From contig CBDCYR010000005.1 in assembly GCA_965224275.1 (NCBI GenBank), forward strand, positions 558,001 through 622,000: 64,000 bases of DNA, given 5' to 3'. Shown piece after piece: positions 17,598-26,267 of this stretch. The position numbers were made by a program, and so were the translations under genes. A model generated the notes under the pieces. That model was given only the letters and a program-made list of their open reading frames with translations. It was not told where the DNA came from and searched no databases. Positions within the stretch are counted from its first letter, which is position 1. Each line of letters opens with the position of its first letter. This DNA comes from CAUZWH01 sp965224275. GTDB taxonomy: Bacteria; Pseudomonadota; Alphaproteobacteria; SHVV01.

Positions 17598-19937
17598 TCA
17601 AACCTGGTTTGGTGCCGGCGCGCTGGTGATCGCCCGCCAGATGCATTCCGGCGTCACCGGCATCTCGATATGGGTAACGCCAACCGGCGCTAGTGCATCG
17701 AGTACCGCACTCATGATTGCCGGCAACGCGCCGACCGTGCCGGCCTCACCGGCGCCCTTGATGCCGAGCGGATTGGTGGTCGAGGGTACCGTATTGGTTG
17801 CGACCGTGAGCGTGCTCGCCATGTCGCTGGCGCGCGGCATGGCATAGTCCATGAAACTCGCGGTCAGCAGCTGACCGTGGTCGTCATAGCGGATTTGCTC
17901 AAACAATACCTGCCCCAGTCCTTGCGCGATGCCGCCGTGAATCTGACCCTTCACCATCATCGGGTTGATCACCGTCCCGACATCGTCGGCAACCGTATAG
18001 TCGAGCACCGCGAGGGCGCCGCTCTCGGGGTCGATCTCCACCTCGCAGACATGACAGCCATTGGGAAAGGTCGGCGCCGGCGGCGCGAACACGGCGCGTT
18101 CCTGCAATCCGGGTTCCATCCCCGGTGGGATCGCCAGCACGCTGTGGGCGGCCTGGGCGACGTCAGCGAGCGTCAATCGTCGATCGGTCCCGGCCACGGC
18201 AAAGATACCATCGTCAAACTCGATATCGTCCTGTGCGGCCTCTAATAGGTGCGCCGCCAACCGGCGTCCTTTGGCGATGATTTTCTCGGCCGCCATCGCC
18301 ATCGCCGCACCGCCGACGCTGGCCGAGCGTGATCCGAACGTGCCGATACCGTGAAACACCGCATCGGTATCGCCTTCCACAACCCGCACCCGGTCCGGAT
18401 CGATCCCCAGGAAGTCGGCGGCCAGTTGCGCATACATGGTCTCGTGGCCTTGGCCGTGATTGGCCGAGCCCGACACCAGGGTCGCGGTACCATCTGCCTC
18501 GAAGCGAATTTCCGCCGCTTCCTCCATGAAAGCGCCGGATTGTTCGATCGCATAGGCAATACCAATGCCTCTTAGTTTGCCGCGCTGCTTCTTGGCCTCG
18601 ATCCTGCGCGCCTCGAAGCCATCCCAATCGGCGGTCTCGGTCGCCATCTTAAGCCCGCGCGGGAAGTCGCCACTGTCATAGTTGAACGTCAACGCCGTTT
18701 GGTAGGGCATGGCATCGGGTTGAATGAGGTTACGCCGCCGCAGATCCGCACGATCGATACCCATGTCGCGCGCCGCGACGTCGATCACCCGCTCAATCGC
18801 GAACGCCGCCTCGGGACGCCCGGCACCCCGATAGGGGGCCGTCGAATTGGTGTTGCTAAACGCACCGATCACTTCGACATGGATCGCCGGAGTCGTGTAA
18901 ACGCAAGCGAGGCTGCCCAAATTGTTGGTCGGGCAGTGCGGACCAAACGGCCCGACATAGGCGCCGATGTTTGCCACCGCGCGGACGCGGAGCCCGAGAA
19001 AACGTCCCTCCTGGTCGAGCGCGAGTTCGGCGCGGGTCACGTTGTCGCGGGCATGATCGTCGGCCAGGAACGATTCGGTGCGTTCCGAGATCCATTTAAC
19101 AGGCCGCCCCACCCGTTTGGCCGCCCACAGCACGATCGCGGGTTCGACATTACCGATGCCCTTAATGCCAAAACCGCCACCCACGTCAGGCGCCACCACA
19201 CGAATTTTGTTCTGGTCGACGTTGAGAAAATTGCGGGCCAGCTGTCCTTTGACCAAATGAGGCTGCTGCAACCCGGCCCACAACGTATAGCGGCCGGAAA
19301 CCGGTTCATAAACACCAAGCGCGGTTCGCGGTTCCATCGGCGCCGCGGCAACCCGGCTGATCACATACTCGGCGGTCGCAACGTGGGCGGCGCCAGCAAA
19401 TGCGGCATCGACCGCAGCCCGATCTCCCGCTTCGAAAAAGAAACTCTCATTGCCGGGCGCTTCGGCCCACAGCGTCGGTTTATCGCCACCGACGACGTCA
19501 CCGGTGCCGATCGCAACCGGCAACGGCTCGTAGTCGACAACGATGTTTTCGGCCGCATCCTTGGCTTGGTCCTTGGTCTCGGCCACGACCACCGCCACAC
19601 CCTCGCCGACCCGCATCACCCGACCCAGGGCGAGAATACGATAGGGCGGCTCGAACATGGGTGAGCCGTCGCGTTTATTACGTTTGACCGTAATCGGGAC
19701 CAAGCCGATCCCGTCAGCCTCGGCATCTGCACACGTCAATACCGCGATGACACCCGGCATGGCCGCCGCGTGGCTGGTTTCGATCTGTTTGATGCGTGCG
19801 TGGGCATGGGGTGAGCGCAAGACGAAGGCATGCGCAACATCGGCGGGTACGATGTCATCAGTGTAGCGTCCCGCGCCACGCAGCAGCCGCGCGTCTTCAA
19901 CGCGCGGCACGCTCTGGCCAAAACCAAACTCGCGCAT
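17598..19937 (-). CDS. Xanthine dehydrogenase/CoxL-family molybdenum hydroxylase large subunit
   Basis: A 779-residue molybdopterin-binding large subunit. The N-terminal a/b hammerhead domain begins at about residue 20 (LLRGAGRYTDDI), followed by the molybdopterin domain with PDVGGGFGIKG, the loop APYRGAGRPEAAF (form II-like rather than the AYxCSFR loop of true CO dehydrogenase) and the active-site glutamate in IKGAGEAGTVGALPA. Family members hydroxylate carbon next to ring nitrogen (xanthine, nicotinate, quinoline) or aldehydes. The usual FAD (CoxM) and 2Fe-2S (CoxS) partner genes are not next to it. It lies between the hydrolase-fold gene and the NicX-like gene on the same strand, suggesting ring hydroxylation in a shared pathway. 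Confidence 0.9.
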   Translation of the reverse strand: MREFGFGQSVPRVEDARLLRGAGRYTDDIVPADVAHAFVLRSPHAHARIKQIETSHAAAMPGVIAVLTCADAEADGIGLVPITVKRNKRDGSPMFEPPYRILALGRVMRVGEGVAVVVAETKDQAKDAAENIVVDYEPLPVAIGTGDVVGGDKPTLWAEAPGNESFFFEAGDRAAVDAAFAGAAHVATAEYVISRVAAAPMEPRTALGVYEPVSGRYTLWAGLQQPHLVKGQLARNFLNVDQNKIRVVAPDVGGGFGIKGIGNVEPAIVLWAAKRVGRPVKWISERTESFLADDHARDNVTRAELALDQEGRFLGLRVRAVANIGAYVGPFGPHCPTNNLGSLACVYTTPAIHVEVIGAFSNTNSTAPYRGAGRPEAAFAIERVIDVAARDMGIDRADLRRRNLIQPDAMPYQTALTFNYDSGDFPRGLKMATETADWDGFEARRIEAKKQRGKLRGIGIAYAIEQSGAFMEEAAEIRFEADGTATLVSGSANHGQGHETMYAQLAADFLGIDPDRVRVVEGDTDAVFHGIGTFGSRSASVGGAAMAMAAEKIIAKGRRLAAHLLEAAQDDIEFDDGIFAVAGTDRRLTLADVAQAAHSVLAIPPGMEPGLQERAVFAPPAPTFPNGCHVCEVEIDPESGALAVLDYTVADDVGTVINPMMVKGQIHGGIAQGLGQVLFEQIRYDDHGQLLTASFMDYAMPRASDMASTLTVATNTVPSTTNPLGIKGAGEAGTVGALPAIMSAVLDALAPVGVTHIEMPVTPECIWRAITSAPAPNQV

Positions 19938-19985
19938 GTCCTAACGCCGCCCGCTTGTTAGGGGATCTTGTCGACGTCGACAGCC

Positions 19986-21029
19986 TCAGTTGTAAAGCGG
20001 CTGCAAGGCGTCGGCGAGCTTGGCGAGCTTGTTCGAGCCGACGAAAGTGCCCTCGTCCATGATGTGTTTGCCGTCGATCCAGATCGACTGCTGCGACATC
20101 ACGGCGTCGGGATGGTTTTCGCCGCCGCCCGGTTGCCAGAATGGTATTCCCAGGCCAACCGCATTGTTGGCCATGACGCGTTGGTCTTCGACGAAGCAGC
20201 TACGGGTATAGCGCGCCGCCGGCTGCAGCCCGCAGGTGAAGTGAATGACATAGCCATAATTCTTGCCGCCGGCGGCCCGTTTCAGCGCCCGGTCCATGAC
20301 CTTTTGCTCGGCCCCACCGCCGGTAACTTTGCGCACCCGGCCGTTGATCTCCAGCACCATCGGCGAGGGCATCGCCGTGTAATACTCGTGAAAGGCGGTA
20401 TCGACCGTGATCACCCCTTTGACCGAATCGTAGACCGGCCACAGCGGATGCGCCCCGGGCACGGTGTACATCCCCGGTGTTTTCGCTCGGCGCGGCTTGG
20501 GATAGGGCGCTTTGTCGAGCGTAAAGGTGAGGTCCGAGCCCAGACTATTGGTGAGGCGACACGTCTTGCCGACCGCCTTGGTGGTGATTTCGGCAAACGC
20601 CTTTTGCACCCGGAACAGCGCATCGAGATCGACCTTGCTGAACATGCGCACCATCGGATCGCCCTTGAGATCGCCGCACAAGCAGTAGCGCGTACGCTTG
20701 CCCTCCATCGCTTTGTCCCAGGCGTTCGAGCCGGCGAGGTAGGGGAAGGTGAGGTCGACCCAGACATCGCATTGCTTCATCGCGGCCGCGAGCGGCTCCG
20801 AGATAAAGGGGTCGGCCAAAGTGCCCTGGAAAGGCAGCGGCGGAATCACCATGACAACGGTTTTGGCACCGGTCGTATCGGCACAGTTGAGGATCGCTTC
20901 GACTACCGCCATATCCGACGACGTGTCGGCGGTGATCAGCACGGTGTCTTTCCCGGTTACCGCCAGATAGTCCTTGATCATGACTTCGGCGGCGCTGGCG
21001 AGTTCGGGTCCGATCGGTGCGCTCAGCAT
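19986..21029 (-). CDS. NicX/M29-like metalloenzyme (2,5-dihydroxypyridine dioxygenase or aminopeptidase family)
   Basis: A 347-residue protein resembling the family that contains the M29 aminopeptidases and NicX, the 2,5-dihydroxypyridine 5,6-dioxygenase. Length matches NicX (about 350). Likely metal ligands are the histidine in YVIHFTCGLQP and the H-x-D pair in GENHPDAVM, which correspond in order to the NicX His/His-x-Asp set. The C-terminal SIWIDGKHIMDEG is the family's typical last hairpin. The ATG at 21029 has AGGAGG upstream. It shares strand and neighbourhood with the molybdenum hydroxylase and the hydrolase-fold gene, so a ring-cleaving step is more attractive than peptide cleavage, but the choice is inference. 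Confidence 0.7.
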   Translation of the reverse strand: MLSAPIGPELASAAEVMIKDYLAVTGKDTVLITADTSSDMAVVEAILNCADTTGAKTVVMVIPPLPFQGTLADPFISEPLAAAMKQCDVWVDLTFPYLAGSNAWDKAMEGKRTRYCLCGDLKGDPMVRMFSKVDLDALFRVQKAFAEITTKAVGKTCRLTNSLGSDLTFTLDKAPYPKPRRAKTPGMYTVPGAHPLWPVYDSVKGVITVDTAFHEYYTAMPSPMVLEINGRVRKVTGGGAEQKVMDRALKRAAGGKNYGYVIHFTCGLQPAARYTRSCFVEDQRVMANNAVGLGIPFWQPGGGENHPDAVMSQQSIWIDGKHIMDEGTFVGSNKLAKLADALQPLYN

Positions 21030-21159
21030 GGTGTCCTCCTGCGGCTTTGTTTGGTGAAAGTTTGTTGGTCGAAGTGTAGCGCGAAAAAGAAACCGGTGCT
21101 CTATCGTTACTGCACCCGGCCGCTCGGTCGGGGCCAACTATTTCCATCAGGAGGGTTTT

Positions 21160-21555
21160 ATGGCCGAGAAAGAGGTCATCCACGTGCCGGGCTTGAGCGA
21201 AGCGGAAGAAAAAGCAAATGTCCCCTTATCCGCCGCGATTAAGGCAAACGGATTTGTTTTTGTGTCAGGGTTGCCGCCCCTCAACCCCAAGACCGGCCAA
21301 ATCACCATCGGCAATATCGAAGAGCAGACGGTCCAAGTCCTCGAAAACGTCAAGGCCACATTGGAAGCCGCCGGGTCGTCGCTCGACAAGGTGGTGAAAG
21401 CCCAGGTGCTGATCACGAATGCCGCCTATTTCGACGAGGTCAACGCGATCTACGCCCGCTATTTCCCCCACGATCCCCCAGCCCGCAGCTTCATCACGGT
21501 CGGTTCCTGGCCCTGGAAGTTCGACATCGAAATCGAATGCGTCGCCCTGGCGTAA
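21160..21555 (+). CDS. RidA (YjgF/YER057c) family deaminase
   Basis: A 131-residue RidA-family protein. Members hydrolyse reactive enamine/imine intermediates to ketones and ammonia, and some act in heterocycle or aminomuconate breakdown. Visible family features are the N-terminal NGFVFVSGLPPLNPKTG, the segment VVKAQVLITNAAYFDEVN and PPARSFITVG, which contains the substrate-binding arginine. The start at 21160 has CAGGAGGG before it. It is divergent from the NicX-like gene, with 130 bp between the two starts, so one regulatory region may serve both. This supports an imine- or amine-producing catabolic pathway. Confidence 0.9.
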   Translation: MAEKEVIHVPGLSEAEEKANVPLSAAIKANGFVFVSGLPPLNPKTGQITIGNIEEQTVQVLENVKATLEAAGSSLDKVVKAQVLITNAAYFDEVNAIYARYFPHDPPARSFITVGSWPWKFDIEIECVALA

Positions 21556-21652
21556 CGCCAGCGGCGTTACGCCCTCCCGACAGCTGCGAACGCGAAGCGT
21601 TCCAGCGAAAGGGGCCTCCTGCGGGACCTACGCCCGATTACGCCTCTGCATC

Positions 21653-21761
21653 CCCCCTCACCCCCGCCCTCTCCCCCAAAATAGAACTTGGGGCGAGGGA
21701 GCTAAGAATCGCACTGAACAAAAGTCCCTCGCCCCTTGGGGGAGAGGGTTGGGTGAGGGGG
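21653..21761. repeat. Nested inverted repeat, REP-like
   Basis: Outer arms CCCCTCACCCCCGCCCTCTC and (right side) GGGGGAGAGGGTTGGGTGAG pair, and inside them CTTGGGGCGAGGGA pairs with TCCCTCGCCCC. The result is a stable multi-stem hairpin about 110 bp long between the convergent ridA and fbiC genes. It could act as a bidirectional terminator; similar CCCTCTCCC/GGGAGAGGG elements are widespread extragenic repeats in proteobacteria. Confidence 0.75.
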
Positions 21762-21797
21762 TTATTTCAAAGAGTCTGTTGCCGCAGATCAGCCCAA

Positions 21798-24248
21798 CTA
21801 CCTAGCTTCGGCCGCTGTCTCTACGCGCCGCTCGTACTTACGGGCCGGCGTGTTGACCACGTCGGTGATCGGCGCGGCCGCGAACGCTGTCGTCACCCGA
21901 TCCGCAGGGGCATCGCGATAATCGGTGGTGCGCTGGCGCGGCACCCGGCCGGCAGCGCGGATCAGGCGCTCCATGGCTGCGGGCGCCATCTCCTGGCCGT
22001 GCTCGGCACCGGCGGCGCGGGTGATGGTCTCGTTCATCAGGGTTCCGCCGAGATCATTGGCACCGGCGTTGAGGGCGGCGCGCACGCCGTCCGGGCCCAT
22101 CTTTACCCACGAGGCTTGAATGTTGGTCACGTGCGGGTGCAAGGCCAGCCGCGCCACCGCATGCATCAGCACAGTCTCACGGAAGGTGGGGCCACGACGG
22201 GCGCGACCTTTCAAATAGATCGGTGCTTCCATATGCACAAAAGGCAGCGGCACCAGCTCGGTGAAACCGCCGGTTTCAATCTGCAGGTCGCGCACCCGCA
22301 ACAAGTGGCGGGCCCAATGCTGGGGTCCGTCGACGTGCCCAAACATGATCGTTGCGGTGCTCTTGAAGCCAACCTCATGGGCGATGCGCATCACCTCGAG
22401 CCACTGCGCGGTGGTGACCTTATCCGGGCAGATGATCTGCCGGATTTCGTCGTCGAGAATTTCCGCCGCAGTGCCCGGCAACGTGCCCAGCCCAGCATCG
22501 CGTAACTTTTCGAGGAACGCGCGCACGTCGATCCCCAGCGTTGCCGCGCCCTGCCACACTTCGAGCGGTGTAAACGCGTGAATGTGTATGTCGGGTGCAA
22601 CTGCCTTCGCGGCGCGGCAGATTTCGAGATAGGTCGCGCCGGTGTAGTCCGGATGGATGCCGCCCTGCATGCAGATCTCGGTGGCGCCGCGGGCCCACGC
22701 CTCGGCCACCCGGCGTGAAATCTCGTCGTGATCGAGATCGTAGGGCCGCCCGCGCAGGTTTTCGCTGAGCTTACCCTTGGAGAAGGCGCAGAACTGGCAG
22801 CGGAAGTAGCACACGTTGGTGTAATTGATGTTGCGGTTGACCACGTAGCTGACCGCATCACCGTTGACCGTTTTTCTCAATCCATCGGCGGCGTCGCAAA
22901 CCGCGGTAAAATCACTGCCCCGAGCCCGGAACAGGGTGGTGATCTCGGCTTCGTCGAGGCCGGCACCGGCCACGGCGCGCTCCAAGATGTGCTGTAAGCG
23001 CGCGGCCGGAGGTCGGTTTCGTGCCGGCGGCGCAATATTGGGGATCGCCATGGCCGCGCCCGGCGACCAATTGTCGCCGCGGGCAAAGCCATCGGCCTCG
23101 GCCAGAGCCAGCACCGCGGGCTCGATCTTGCGGTCGATCCAGCGGGCCGCATCCCTGGCATAAGCCGGGTAGATCGCGAGGCGTTCGGTCAACACCTTGC
23201 CACATGCCGCCGTCTGCGCGGCGAGGTCGTCCAGATGCGGCCACGGCGCTTCGGGATTAACGTGATCCGGGGTCACCGGCGAGACCCCACCCCAATCATT
23301 GATCCCGGCATCGACCAATCGCGCCAATTTTCCGGGTGACAGGTTCGGCGGCGCCTGAATGTTCATCTCCGGCCCGAACAAAATTCGTGCCACCGCGATC
23401 GTCCAGATCAGATCGTCCACCGTCGGTTCGGGCGCGGTGGCCATGCGCGTATCCGGCTTGGCGCGGAAGTTCTGAATGATGACTTCCTGGATGTGATCGT
23501 GCCTATCGTGGAGATCGCGCAAGCCGAGCAATGCGTCGACCCGCTCGCCGCGGGTCTCGCCAATACCGATCAGAATCCCCGAAGTGAACGGCACCTGGGC
23601 CGCACCCGCATCGGCAATGGTCTGCAGGCGTACGGCCGGCACTTTGTCCGGCGATCCCCAGTGGGGGCCGCCTTTCTCGCATAGCCGCGGCGATGCGCTT
23701 TCCAGCATGATGCCCTGCGACACCGACACGCGGCGCAGCGTTGCGAGTTCAGCGGCCGTCATCACGCCCGGGTTGAGGTGCGGCAGGAGTCCGGTTTCGG
23801 CACGGACCAGGTCGGCCATGGCGGCCAAATAATCGAGGGTAGCGGCGTATCCCAATGTCTCGAGTTCGCGTGCCGCCACGCGATAACGCCGTTCCGGTTG
23901 ATCACCCAATGTAAACAGCGCTTCTTTGCAGCCTGCCGCGGCACCGGCCTGCGCGATTCCCACCACCTCATCAGGTGTGAGATAGGCACGCTGGCCGCGC
24001 TTGGGCGCTTGCGCGAAGGTACAATAATGGCACACGTCGCGGCACAGCTTGGTTAGCGGAATAAAAACCTTGCGCGAGTAGGTGATCAGCTCGCCGTGCC
24101 CCGCATTGCGCAGGTCATGCGCCACAGCAACCAGGGCGGCCGTATCGACGCTATCGGCGAGCGCTCTCGCTTGGGCGGCGCTGGGCCGCCGCCCCGACCG
24201 GGCAGCGGCGAGCACGTCGGCCAGCATGTCGTGGTTCTCAAGCGCCAT
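21798..24248 (-). CDS. fbiC: FO synthase, fused CofG-CofH (FbiC)
   Basis: An 816-residue bifunctional radical-SAM enzyme that builds the 7,8-didemethyl-8-hydroxy-5-deazariboflavin (FO) chromophore of F420 from tyrosine and a ribityl-pyrimidine. The N-terminal CofG half has the iron-sulfur motif CRDVCHYC near residue 70; the C-terminal CofH half has CYFRCQFC near residue 480. Both C-x3-C-x2-C motifs are intact. Fusion of the two halves is the actinobacterial FbiC arrangement, and proteobacterial F420 loci also use it. It is the last gene of the cluster, starting eight bases after cofC ends, and it faces the ridA gene across the 21653 repeat. Confidence 0.96.
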   Translation of the reverse strand: MALENHDMLADVLAAARSGRRPSAAQARALADSVDTAALVAVAHDLRNAGHGELITYSRKVFIPLTKLCRDVCHYCTFAQAPKRGQRAYLTPDEVVGIAQAGAAAGCKEALFTLGDQPERRYRVAARELETLGYAATLDYLAAMADLVRAETGLLPHLNPGVMTAAELATLRRVSVSQGIMLESASPRLCEKGGPHWGSPDKVPAVRLQTIADAGAAQVPFTSGILIGIGETRGERVDALLGLRDLHDRHDHIQEVIIQNFRAKPDTRMATAPEPTVDDLIWTIAVARILFGPEMNIQAPPNLSPGKLARLVDAGINDWGGVSPVTPDHVNPEAPWPHLDDLAAQTAACGKVLTERLAIYPAYARDAARWIDRKIEPAVLALAEADGFARGDNWSPGAAMAIPNIAPPARNRPPAARLQHILERAVAGAGLDEAEITTLFRARGSDFTAVCDAADGLRKTVNGDAVSYVVNRNINYTNVCYFRCQFCAFSKGKLSENLRGRPYDLDHDEISRRVAEAWARGATEICMQGGIHPDYTGATYLEICRAAKAVAPDIHIHAFTPLEVWQGAATLGIDVRAFLEKLRDAGLGTLPGTAAEILDDEIRQIICPDKVTTAQWLEVMRIAHEVGFKSTATIMFGHVDGPQHWARHLLRVRDLQIETGGFTELVPLPFVHMEAPIYLKGRARRGPTFRETVLMHAVARLALHPHVTNIQASWVKMGPDGVRAALNAGANDLGGTLMNETITRAAGAEHGQEMAPAAMERLIRAAGRVPRQRTTDYRDAPADRVTTAFAAAPITDVVNTPARKYERRVETAAEAR

Positions 24249-24256
24249 TGCGGGCC

Positions 24257-24928
24257 TTATGCAACCACGTCGGCGGCCTGGCTCGCCAGCCGGACTTGGA
24301 TACCGCTGCGGGCGAGAAACGCGTGCGTGCGCGTCGTGCCGACGGTCGCCGCGAGTTGCATCAGATCATCCGGGGTATCGATATCGAGCCCGAACCCGGC
24401 GAGCTCGACGACTCTTGGCTCGATTTCGCAGTGGCGGGCGGCGGCGAGATGGGGGAAGAAGCTGTCTGACCCGAATCGCAGCGGCACCGCATCGGGCGGC
24501 GTGCAGGCGACGGCGTTGGAGCCGCGTTTGTCACGCGAGGGCGCAATCGTCATCCCCGGTCCTGACCTGCTGGCATCGAGAAGGGTCTCGATCTCATACG
24601 GCGTGACCAACGGGATGTCGCCGGGAAAGGTGACCATTGCCCCCACGTCGAGGCCTTGCAGATGGGCGATTGCCAGATTAACCGCTTCGGTGTGGCCGGC
24701 GTTGTCGCGATCATCGATGACGTTGAACCCGAACCTGGCCGCGAGCGCGATCGCGGTTGGGTCACGGGTGACTAGCGCGACCGTGTCATAGCCGCGGGCG
24801 CACGCGACCGCGCTGAGAACGTCTTTCAACATCGCGGTATACAGGGCGCGGCGTTCTTCGGCATCGAGCACGCCAGCCAGGCGTTGCTTGGCCACGTCGA
24901 TATCCTTTACGGGAATAACCACCCACAT
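24257..24928 (-). CDS. cofC: 2-phospho-L-lactate / phosphoenolpyruvate guanylyltransferase
   Basis: A 223-residue nucleotidyltransferase (CofC/FbiD) that activates phospholactate or phosphoenolpyruvate with GTP for transfer to FO. Family features: the N-terminal VVIPVKDIDVAKQRLAGVL (nucleotide-binding loop with the conserved K-x-RL), the ALVTRDPTAI strand, VMFPGDIP-like VTFPGDIPLV metal site, and DTPDDLMQL near the end. Its stop lies eight bases before fbiC. Upstream is a 354-bp gap holding the MITE-like element, which separates it from cofD. Confidence 0.93.
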   Translation of the reverse strand: MWVVIPVKDIDVAKQRLAGVLDAEERRALYTAMLKDVLSAVACARGYDTVALVTRDPTAIALAARFGFNVIDDRDNAGHTEAVNLAIAHLQGLDVGAMVTFPGDIPLVTPYEIETLLDASRSGPGMTIAPSRDKRGSNAVACTPPDAVPLRFGSDSFFPHLAAARHCEIEPRVVELAGFGLDIDTPDDLMQLAATVGTTRTHAFLARSGIQVRLASQAADVVA

Positions 24929-24976
24929 TGGCGCGCCTCCACCGCGTCACTGATCGCATTGTTGGCCGGGACGTGT

Positions 24977-25256
24977 CTAGTGGATGGAATCTAACATATG
25001 GTACTCATACGATCGCGTATCCCAGTAGCTCGGCAGGAGAAAGCCCGCAGGCGATGTTTTGCATCGTCGAGGGGTTTCGACGCACCGAGGGGCCGGGATA
25101 GGCGATCCACGGGGCGGCTTGCCGAGCTCGCCGGCCACGTTACGCGAAGCCTCCGATGCCCAACAGTCCTATGGGGCATCGCCACGCTTCGCGCGCCTAA
25201 CCGGCGAACTCGGCAAACCGTCGTATGGGTACCATATGTTAGATTTCATCCACTAG
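24977..25256. repeat. 280-bp MITE-like element with 35-bp inverted ends
   Basis: The ends are inverted copies: the left TAGTGGATGGAATCTAACAT and the reverse complement of the right TAGTGGATGAAATCTAACAT continue matching to about 35 bp with two mismatches. The interior has no convincing coding sequence and contains further GC-rich self-complementary stretches. It fills nearly all of the cofD-cofC gap. It has the look of a non-autonomous miniature transposable element bounded by CTAG; no matching transposase is in the window. The very short site at 8823 carries both of its end sequences. Confidence 0.8.
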
Positions 25257-25282
25257 GCCTTGTGGCAAAGAATCTATGGCGT

Positions 25283-26251
25283 TCAATGCCGCGCGGCGAG
25301 GCGTTCCGCGAATGCCAGCACGTCGCGAGCGAGCGCGATCCGATCACCAAGGTCATTCATCACCGTTTTGGCGACCACGACTTCTGCGCCCGTCTCGGCA
25401 ATCCCTGCGGCCTCGGCTTGGTCTACCGCGTCGATAACAAATCCGTCCAGCAACGCGCCGTAGTGACGGGCGACGCTGGCGGCGCTCGGCTCGACGCCGC
25501 GTTCGACCATCATCTTCGCCGTCGGCCCCTTGAGTGCGCGGCCGCCAACGATCGGTGACACCGCAATCACCGGCGCAGCGCTGCCCTCGATCGCGCGGCG
25601 CAAACCGGGAATCGCCAGGATCGGATCGATGCTTATATAGGGGTTTGACGGGCAGATAATGATTGCGACGAGGTTGGCATCATCGAGGCGTTCGAGGATG
25701 CGCGGATGGGCCACGGCATCGCCGCAGCCGGCATAGCGGAAGCCCAGCACGCACGGCGTGCATTGCTCGCGCACGAAATAATGCTGGAGCTCGAGATCGC
25801 CGTGCTCGGTCTCGACGATCGTACGCACGACGTCGTCGGTCATCGGCACGATGTCGCACCGGATCCCCAGTCGTTGGGCCAATGCCGCCGTGACGGCCGA
25901 CAGGGTTTCGCCCGCAGCCAGACGATGGCTGCGCGCCACGTGCGTGGCCAGGTCGCCATCGCCCAGGTGAAACCAGGTTTCGCCGCCCAGCGCCGCTAGC
26001 GCCGTCATGAATGTTGCGGTTTCGCCGGCCCGGCCCCAGCCGGTCTCAGGATTGTTGAGTCCCGCCAGGGTGTACATCAGCGTATCGATATCGGGACAGA
26101 TCGAGAGCCCGAGATGTTCGAAATCATCGCCGGTGTTGGCGGCAATCATCAGCTGCGCCGGATCATCGATCGCATGCACCAAACCGAGAGCTAGTTTGGC
26201 CCCGCCGACTCCGCCGGAAATGGCGAGCCAGGTTTGCGAACTCTCCGTCAA
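25283..26251 (-). CDS. cofD: 2-phospho-L-lactate transferase
   Basis: A 322-residue CofD/FbiA protein that transfers the phospholactate (or phosphoenolpyruvyl) group to FO, forming F420-0 or dehydro-F420-0. Family motifs visible are the N-terminal ISGGVGGAKLALGL, the NTGDDFEHLGLSICPDIDT metal/FO site, GDGDLATHVAR, and IICPSNPYISIDPILAIPG. Length is normal. It starts 16 bases after the cofE stop, so the upstream part of the operon is tight. The downstream side is the MITE-like element. Confidence 0.96.
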   Translation of the reverse strand: MTESSQTWLAISGGVGGAKLALGLVHAIDDPAQLMIAANTGDDFEHLGLSICPDIDTLMYTLAGLNNPETGWGRAGETATFMTALAALGGETWFHLGDGDLATHVARSHRLAAGETLSAVTAALAQRLGIRCDIVPMTDDVVRTIVETEHGDLELQHYFVREQCTPCVLGFRYAGCGDAVAHPRILERLDDANLVAIIICPSNPYISIDPILAIPGLRRAIEGSAAPVIAVSPIVGGRALKGPTAKMMVERGVEPSAASVARHYGALLDGFVIDAVDQAEAAGIAETGAEVVVAKTVMNDLGDRIALARDVLAFAERLAARH

Positions 26252-26267
26252 CGCGGCAAATCCATGA

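Noticed and set aside
18699..19664. 321-codon plus-strand frame opposite the molybdenum hydroxylase gene
   Set aside because: Shadow of a convincing minus-strand gene; the composition reflects the opposite strand.
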